DNA of 64,000 nucleotides from Sphingobacteriales bacterium 39-19 (GTDB lineage Bacteria; Bacteroidota; Bacteroidia; Chitinophagales; Chitinophagaceae): positions 124,001-188,000 of the forward strand of contig MKTX01000004.1 in the NCBI GenBank assembly GCA_001898465.1, written 5' to 3'. The position numbers and the translations under genes are program-made. Shown here piece after piece: positions 59,101 through 64,000 of the stretch (its first letter is position 1; each line of letters begins with the position of its first letter). Under the pieces are notes generated by a model. The model had not been told where the DNA came from. It saw only the letters and a list, made by a program, of their open reading frames with translations, and searched no databases.

Positions 59101-59404
59101 TCATCGCAAACTTGATAAAGTGAAAGTGAAAGGGAAAGAAGATTTTGTAACCATTATTGAAATTTTTGATATTGACCCAATGAATATCATTCACCTGAAG
59201 GAAAGCAATACCGTTGCTTTTACAGAAGCCCTTGGGAAATATCATGATAAAAAATTCGTAGAAGCGCAAAGCATGTTTCAGTCCATTTTAAATAATTTCC
59301 CAGCCGATATTACTGCTAAGTTATATTTAGAGCGATGTATAAAATATGAAAAAAATGGTATTCCCCCGGATGATGAGATGATTGAGGTGATGACAAAAAA
59401 ATAA
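56102..59404 (+). CDS. Hybrid histidine kinase-receiver-class III nucleotide cyclase with 7TM sensor
   Basis: 1100 residues. A signal sequence ending VGC (Cys23), an extracytoplasmic beta domain of 7TMR-DISM type, seven membrane helices (about 185-385), a coiled coil, then HisKA with SHELRTPLNG (His432), HATPase (NIIGNAIKFT, DTGIGIP, GTGLGLSI), receiver (LVIDDEPIN, phospho-acceptor Asp740, KPFSKKE), and a cyclase catalytic domain: FSDIRDFT (Asp852) and GDAIMALF (Asp896), the two metal-binding Asp. Lys892 in DKYIGD is compatible with ATP as substrate, so cAMP is the likelier product. A TPR-like tail closes it. It can turn an external signal into phosphorelay and second messenger in one chain. 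Confidence 0.9.
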   Translation: MRKSFSLYHCFYGLMLILLIVGCKIKNTEVIRLKSGWEFTIPGNNISTIDADSFVFKPVKKISDLTTASPAGGVIVLRKIFTLPDSLISIPISLMLGRVVKADSTFLNNSFIGATGNFPPNVTNPWNINRLYAVPREILKKGQNELRVKIYFETGRGGIFDMPVIGERRYLIDFSNLRTFYYVETYRISSVISFIASIIFFIIFLKRKKDRHFLYFSIAIFSFSIWGTYHYIWSLPFLSDVSFFDSMLFSKILWIALFGFGYYNSIFLYAFLNRYKYKMQLRIVKVFLVITMLVLIIAWSPQTLEFFRKIALLGTLIVLGSYTTFWIISANRGKVPYARIVLFSFIILILLSTSDILIDVFNLYLPYSAPIAIPLYLSGMGIIVINQYINANNEFERISKVLDVKNIEIERKNIKLTKLDVLKDQFLANTSHELRTPLNGIIGIAESLIDGASGPLKPSMVNNLDMIVNSGKRLTNLIGDILDFSQIKNDNLTLYYDAVYMIKITDLVIALSSPLIAGKPIRIFNDIKDDLPPVHGDDKRIEQVMFNIIGNAIKFTHSGEIRVSGKVKGDMIEIAVSDTGIGIPKDKIEDIFNSFEQLETSSNNRSYQGTGLGLSISRKIVELHGGQIKVASEPGKGSIFRLTFPKGHESAKSTRPEPDFEKIRSKFKTENIPEDEITEPILEASDIQYSILVIDDEPINLQVLTNHLKLNNYGVKTALSGEEALSLIQNEGQPDMIVLDVMMPMMSGFDVCRKIREIYPASNMPIILLTAKDRISDLTEGFAAGANDYLVKPFSKKELLTRIKTHLSLSHINRAYSRFVPNEFLKLLKKENIIDIKLGDQIQYDMTVMFSDIRDFTSMSEKMSPKENFEFLNGYLEHIGPIIRSNNGFIDKYIGDAIMALFPNGPDDAVKAAVEIGLQLAAYNENRTQLGLPIIKTGTGIHTGPMILGTIGERERMESTVISDAVNLAARLEGLTKYYGVSLLLTQSTFEKLTSPHDYHHRKLDKVKVKGKEDFVTIIEIFDIDPMNIIHLKESNTVAFTEALGKYHDKKFVEAQSMFQSILNNFPADITAKLYLERCIKYEKNGIPPDDEMIEVMTKK

Positions 59405-59424
59405 TTTTAATAAAAGAAAAGTAT

Positions 59425-60501
59425 ATGCATAAAGAACTTACATCTTATATCAATAAAACACCCGACAGTAATAACTTATTAACCTTTGCATTGCAGCGGC
59501 CCATATATGAACCTGATAACGGAGCAACTTCATGGTATGCAAAAGTCGGGTTAGGAACACCAGTCCAATCAAACCTGCGTTTTATGATTGATACCGGTAC
59601 AAAGAATACCTGGATCACTTCTAATCTTTGCAGCAGTTCTGCCTGCGCACCTCACCGAAAATTTGACCCTGCTGCTTCCGGCAGTTATAAAAAAGATGGG
59701 AACCCGGAGACGATTGATTTTGGCGCATGGGGATCCATGACAGTTACGCCAGTTAAGGATCTCATCACACTGCCCGGTATTGCTGATGCTGTGGAAATAG
59801 CATTTGATATGGCTACCCATTATACAGGCTCGCAGTTTCAGGAATTAATTTGCGATGGTGGAATTGGGATTCCTTGTCATATTCCTGCAGGACCTAATTC
59901 AACCCTTATCCTCAATTTGCTAAGTAAGAAGGGACTTATTCCTGCAACCATTGCTTCATTCTGGTATGACCGGGAAACATTAAAAGGAGAAGTTCAATTC
60001 GGTGGCGTTAATATTAATAAATTCAAGAAAGACACTTTCAATGTTATTGAACTGATGGATTTTCCGCCAGACCAGGAATGTTGGATCGTGAAATTAGATA
60101 GCCTGAACGGGTTGTTTGCAGATGGTTCAACCAGAAATATGCTAACGAATGTTGCCTTTGCCCTTGATACGGGTTCATCACAATTTAAAGGTGATCCAAA
60201 ATTTATAAACGCCGCAAAAAAGGTTATTACTAATAATGGCCAATATCCTGAGGTCATTCAATCACCCGGGAAAGTTAGCGATTATCCATACCCGGTACTT
60301 GAACTGGTGCTCAATGGAATTTCTTATAAACTCCCTCCTGAAAAATATTTTATACAGGTTTCTGAGGATGAATGGCACCTTGCTTTTCATTTCCTTGCCG
60401 ATTGTGAAAATGAATTTCTGGTAGGAACTACTTTCCTGGAAACTGTTTATACCGTTTTTGATTTTGATAACAGATGTATTTGCCTTGCAGAACCTAAATG
60501 A
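59425..60501 (+). CDS. Pepsin-family (A1) aspartic protease, bacterial
   Basis: 358 residues. Two catalytic motifs: FMIDTGTKNTW (Asp56) and FALDTGSSQF (Asp248), in the two-lobe order of pepsins. The N-terminal WYAKVGLGTPVQ matches the pepsin strand before the first Asp, and the C-terminal FLVGTTFLETVYTVFDFDN matches the pepsin end WILGDVFIRQYYTVFD. No signal peptide or propeptide is visible, as in the cytoplasmic shewasins. A1 proteases are rare in bacteria. The third gene of the operon, 20 bases after the kinase-cyclase. Confidence 0.92.
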   Translation: MHKELTSYINKTPDSNNLLTFALQRPIYEPDNGATSWYAKVGLGTPVQSNLRFMIDTGTKNTWITSNLCSSSACAPHRKFDPAASGSYKKDGNPETIDFGAWGSMTVTPVKDLITLPGIADAVEIAFDMATHYTGSQFQELICDGGIGIPCHIPAGPNSTLILNLLSKKGLIPATIASFWYDRETLKGEVQFGGVNINKFKKDTFNVIELMDFPPDQECWIVKLDSLNGLFADGSTRNMLTNVAFALDTGSSQFKGDPKFINAAKKVITNNGQYPEVIQSPGKVSDYPYPVLELVLNGISYKLPPEKYFIQVSEDEWHLAFHFLADCENEFLVGTTFLETVYTVFDFDNRCICLAEPK

Positions 60502-60531
60502 TGATTTTAGTAAATGATAATATTTAAAAGT

Positions 60532-61338
60532 ATGAATAATACAAAAGCCTGGATCAATTCGTATCATTCATTGATGAAATTATATCAGGATCCTGTTACC
60601 GGCTTGCTTAAAGGAACCTATGCTTCTACCACAGGAGGCACGGGCACTTATGATGTATTAGGTTGGGCTTCTTTGCAGGAAGCCACTCCTGCCGCAGGGC
60701 AAACAATGGCCATATCAATATTGTGGCGTTCCAACGATGGGGGGAAATCTGATCCCAGTCATGAAGTATCGGGCATGGCCGGACAGGTAGTGGCAATGAG
60801 TAAAACAGAGAACCTGGAACTCCTGCATCTGTTTGTAGAAACCAATCCTGTCACAACTCCCCAAACTGGATTTTATCCTGATAAATTAATTTTCGTCCCT
60901 GCTGCAGACAATGAGACTGCTGTTGTTAAGAATGACATTGTATCAGCAGAACGAGCAATGGCAACAGTTACAGATCGTATAACCGGAACCTGGATTGGCA
61001 AAACTGCCGGAGGGATCATTGAAATTAGTTTACAACTTGATGAAGCCGGTGAAACTCAACTTTCCGGAACAATTACTTACCCCAATGGAAACAAATACCC
61101 GGTTGCCGGCTTTACAGATATTTTTGCATCACAGCCTGCATTCACCATGCAGGGTATCACATTTAGCACTTACACAGATGGGCCTGGAGGAAGAAGTTGT
61201 ATTGCTATAGCCGGTTACCTGGATCTAATATCAGGTAAGATAATTCTTATGCAGTTATTAGCACAAACTACTGATAGTGTTTCTACATGGTACCAAACAC
61301 AGTTAGATCAATTGGTTTTACAAAAAGAAGTACAATAA
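60532..61338 (+). CDS. Tandem avidin-like protein
   Basis: 268 residues from ATG 60532 (six residues longer from ATG 60514). No signal peptide. Residues 5-123 fit a streptavidin-like barrel: W7-I-N9 and S13, GTYAS (Y30, S32), W65 in ILWRSN, S73 and S76, and D117, which line up with biotin contacts N23, S27, Y43, S45, W79, S88 and D128; W92 is replaced by Val79. Residues 150-265 start ITGTW and end QLLAQTTDSVSTWYQT, resembling the avidin LLTSGTTEANAWKST end, but N23, S27, Y43 and S45 equivalents are lost. So one ligand-competent and one degenerate barrel are inferred. Last gene of the operon. Confidence 0.7.
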   Translation: MNNTKAWINSYHSLMKLYQDPVTGLLKGTYASTTGGTGTYDVLGWASLQEATPAAGQTMAISILWRSNDGGKSDPSHEVSGMAGQVVAMSKTENLELLHLFVETNPVTTPQTGFYPDKLIFVPAADNETAVVKNDIVSAERAMATVTDRITGTWIGKTAGGIIEISLQLDEAGETQLSGTITYPNGNKYPVAGFTDIFASQPAFTMQGITFSTYTDGPGGRSCIAIAGYLDLISGKIILMQLLAQTTDSVSTWYQTQLDQLVLQKEVQ

Positions 61339-61463
61339 GTTGAGATAGACATTTCCACATGTTTACATGCTCCTGAATTAAGAATGGGAAAATAATAAAA
61401 AAATATATTAGTAAAATATCAGGAATTTAATATACTTTATAACATCAAAAGGAAAATACAAAC

Positions 61464-62711
61464 ATGCGTAAAACAAAAACGGTAAACATTGCCATTGGTT
61501 TTGTAACAGGCCGTTTACTATTTCAAAATGTATTAAAGACTTATATTAATAATTGGATAGAACATGGATTAATAGAAAACAACAATGTTCGCATTCATGT
61601 ATTGGTATCTTATGATTTACGATATAAAAATACCAATACCAACGATTACAAGAATGTTCCGCCGGCTTTACAAAAATTAGTTGACTCCATACACTTTTAT
61701 GGCGTAAATGAAGTGAACCGGGAAATAGCAGAATTGGTAAAAAAAGACAATACACTCGATGAAAAAGATTGTCATTTACTTTTTGGAGAGGGCTATGCAA
61801 AAAAGAGAAATATCGTAACCTACTTTGCCATAAAACTTAAAATGGATAAACTCTTGTTTATAGATGATGATGAATACCCCTTGGCGACGTATAAAAACAA
61901 ACAGGAAAATTTATTGTGGCTGGGGCAAAGTATTTTAAGCACCCATTTAAAATATAATGATGAGGCTGATGTAACACATGGCTTGCATTGTGGCTATATT
62001 TCACCCATCCCTTATCTTGAGTTTAATCCCCTGCTTACTGAAAATGATTTTAAAATATTTATTGAAGCGCTGAGTAACGATATTATTACCTGGGCTAAAA
62101 TGAAGCAAATAATCATTAAACAAAAAGGGGTAACCTATGCCCAGGAAGAGATTTTAAATAACGCACAAGCTTACGAAGTAGAAGAGACCAATGGCATGAA
62201 GTTTATATCCGGCGCCAATCTTTGTTTTAATTTAAAAAATTATAAGAAGCTCCCGCCTTTTTATAATCCGCCGGGAGCCAGGGGCGAAGATACTTTCATG
62301 AGTACGGCCTTAACCGGGCTAAAAGTATTAAGGGTTCCATGCTATACTTTTCATGATGGTTTCTCCATGTATAACCATCTGCTAAATGGGGTACTGCCTG
62401 TTGAATTATTACCCATAGAAAATACCAGCCATGATATTTTGATGCGGTTTGTAAATGCCTGTATTGGCTGGGTGAGATATAAACCCCTATTAGTATATGT
62501 AACCGACAGGCCCCATTTTGAAACCATTATGCAAAACATGGAAGAAAGCTTACAATATACCATTCCAAAATTATGCGCCTATTTTAATACAAATGAATTC
62601 CATAAAATTTTGGTGGAATTTGAAAGCTACAGAAAAAGAGTAAAAAAACATTATACCGATTTCGAAAACACAAAAGCCACCTGGAGGCAATTAATGCATC
62701 ATGCCTTTTAA
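61464..62711 (+). CDS. Glycosyltransferase-like protein (GT-A type)
   Basis: 415 residues, soluble. The nucleotide-sugar/metal motif is DKLLFIDDDEYPL (Asp134-136), and a later RGEDTFMSTAL supplies the acidic acceptor-site motif common in GT-A enzymes. The N-terminal VNIAIGFVTGRLLFQNVL fits the first beta strand and loop. The exact family and acceptor are unknown. Separate from the upstream operon by 125 bases. Confidence 0.7.
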   Translation: MRKTKTVNIAIGFVTGRLLFQNVLKTYINNWIEHGLIENNNVRIHVLVSYDLRYKNTNTNDYKNVPPALQKLVDSIHFYGVNEVNREIAELVKKDNTLDEKDCHLLFGEGYAKKRNIVTYFAIKLKMDKLLFIDDDEYPLATYKNKQENLLWLGQSILSTHLKYNDEADVTHGLHCGYISPIPYLEFNPLLTENDFKIFIEALSNDIITWAKMKQIIIKQKGVTYAQEEILNNAQAYEVEETNGMKFISGANLCFNLKNYKKLPPFYNPPGARGEDTFMSTALTGLKVLRVPCYTFHDGFSMYNHLLNGVLPVELLPIENTSHDILMRFVNACIGWVRYKPLLVYVTDRPHFETIMQNMEESLQYTIPKLCAYFNTNEFHKILVEFESYRKRVKKHYTDFENTKATWRQLMHHAF

Positions 62712-62827
62712 AATTGTTTTGGCAAAGTGCCGCCCAGGTTCTATTTACTGGTATAAGCAAAATAGATGCCGCCGATTTTGGGTCTTTAAAATGAAAGGCT
62801 TACCAGGCTCCCGAAAGCAATCAGGGT

Positions 62828-63979
62828 TTAGCTGAACATTTCCCTCACTTTATCGAAAAATGATTTTTCAGATTTTTCAGGCTTAGGTTCAAAATTTGGC
62901 GACTGTTGTAATTTTTCCAGTATCCCTTTTTCAGTTTCGCTTACTTGCTGTGGCGTCCAAATATTTACGTGAATAAGCTGATCTCCTTTTTCGTAACCCT
63001 GTACCTGTGGAAATCCTTTTCCTTTTAAACGGAAAATTTTACCACTTTGGGTACCTGCCGGTATTTTTATTTTGGCTCTTCCATCAATAGTGGGAACATC
63101 TATTTGGGTTCCGAATACTGCATCGGGAAAACTAATATGCAAATCATAAGCAACATTCAATCCTTCTCTTTGTAAGTATGGGTGTGTTTCTTCTTCAATC
63201 ACTACTAACAAATCTCCGGGTGCCCCTCCTCTTTCGCCCATATTTCCTTTCCCGGTAATGCTCAGTTGCATACCCTCACTTACACCTGCAGGAATATCCA
63301 TGCTCACCGTTTCTTCTCCATATACCCTGCCTTCTCCACGGCAGGAAGTGCATTTATTGGTAATGCTGGTACCTTCGCCATTACAGGTGGGGCAGGTAGT
63401 TACGGTTTGCATTTGGCCTAAAAAGGTATTTTGTACCCGCCGTACCTGTCCGCTGCCGCCGCAGGTATTACAGGTTTGTACACTTTTTTTATCTTTTGCG
63501 CCACTGCCCGAGCATGTGCTGCATAGTACATATTTTTTTACTTTAATGGTTTTACTGGCGCCTTTAGCAATTTCTTCATAATTCAATTTCATTTTTACCC
63601 GCAGGTTACTGCCCCGGGTTCCAGTACCCCGGCTGCTGCGCCTGCTGCCACCGCCAAAGAAACTGCCAAATCCATCTTCGCCAAAGATATCTCCAAACTG
63701 GCTGAAGATATCGTCCATATTCATTCCGCCGCCGCCATAAGAACGACCCCGTCCACCCCCAAATGCATTGTGACCAAAACGATCGTACTGTGCTTTTTTA
63801 TCAGCATCGCTCAATACTTCATAAGCTTCAGCCGCTTCCTTAAACTTTTCCTCTGCGGCCTTATCTCCCGGGTTCCTGTCGGGGTGGTGCTGCATGGCCA
63901 CTTTACGGTAACTTTTTTTTATTTCTTCTACCGTGGCTGTTTTGCTTACACCCAGCACCTCGTAATAATCTCTTTTCAT
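62828..63979 (-). CDS. dnaJ: Chaperone DnaJ
   Basis: 383 residues. J domain with HPD (residues 32-34), Gly-rich region (GGGRGRSYGGGGMN), four CxxCxGxG zinc repeats (CSTCSGSG, CNTCGGSG, CPTCNGEG, CTSCRGEG), and two C-terminal substrate-binding domains. It stimulates DnaK and delivers unfolded proteins to it. The upstream neighbour lies outside the window. Confidence 0.97.
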   Translation of the reverse strand: MKRDYYEVLGVSKTATVEEIKKSYRKVAMQHHPDRNPGDKAAEEKFKEAAEAYEVLSDADKKAQYDRFGHNAFGGGRGRSYGGGGMNMDDIFSQFGDIFGEDGFGSFFGGGSRRSSRGTGTRGSNLRVKMKLNYEEIAKGASKTIKVKKYVLCSTCSGSGAKDKKSVQTCNTCGGSGQVRRVQNTFLGQMQTVTTCPTCNGEGTSITNKCTSCRGEGRVYGEETVSMDIPAGVSEGMQLSITGKGNMGERGGAPGDLLVVIEEETHPYLQREGLNVAYDLHISFPDAVFGTQIDVPTIDGRAKIKIPAGTQSGKIFRLKGKGFPQVQGYEKGDQLIHVNIWTPQQVSETEKGILEKLQQSPNFEPKPEKSEKSFFDKVREMFS

Positions 63980-64000
63980 ATATGTATTAAGTCCCTGCCT

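Overview
The window comes from a Bacteroidota chromosome, most likely family Chitinophagaceae. Evidence: almost no Shine-Dalgarno sites, several TAnnTTTG-type -7 promoter boxes, GLPGLI, HYC_CC_PP, DUF3078 and YqgE proteins, TonB-dependent receptors with carboxypeptidase-like N-termini, atpD-atpC as a separate pair, and a DagK/DUF1361/Coq4-like cluster. I cannot name the genus. No rRNA, tRNA, CRISPR array, transposase or integrase gene was seen.

Layout. 1-4.6 kb: the end of an outer-membrane barrel gene, yjdM, a CxxCH lipoprotein, then a leftward block of DUF1361, DagK-type kinase, Coq4-like protein, winged-helix regulator and membrane protein. Two near-identical palindromes sit in front of its two transcription units. 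4.6-9.1 kb: a solitary type IIG restriction-modification enzyme and a small exported protein. 9.2-15 kb: glutamate dehydrogenase, then tdk-ccmB-(FMN glutamate synthase-like)-ccmC-ccmD. 15-21.2 kb: waaA, a metal-related pair (HYC_CC_PP protein plus a TonB receptor with an N-terminal HMA domain), and a barnase-barstar pair.

21.3-38.3 kb is a complete leftward division and cell-wall (dcw) cluster: mraZ-rsmH-ftsL-ftsI(PASTA)-murE-mraY-murD-ftsW-murG-murC-ftsQ-ftsA-ftsZ. A three-copy MraZ operator with exact 10-bp period lies in front of mraZ. 38.4-47.4 kb is housekeeping: an orphan histidine kinase, yqgE, an acyltransferase, atpDC, a lipoprotein, an EamA exporter, mscL, DUF3078 and scpA.

47.4-51.8 kb looks acquired and visibly AT-rich: a frameshifted TonB receptor-like gene, a GLPGLI protein, a small exported cysteine-containing protein and an Xre-type regulator. 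dxs follows. 54.3-61.3 kb is the least conventional part: a tight four-gene operon encoding (i) a 599-residue protein with a possible permuted-papain His/Cys signature, (ii) an 1100-residue 7TM-type hybrid histidine kinase-receiver-class III cyclase, (iii) a pepsin-family (A1) aspartic protease without a signal peptide and (iv) a protein that reads as two avidin-like barrels in tandem. I know of no described system with this composition. The window ends with a glycosyltransferase-like gene and dnaJ.
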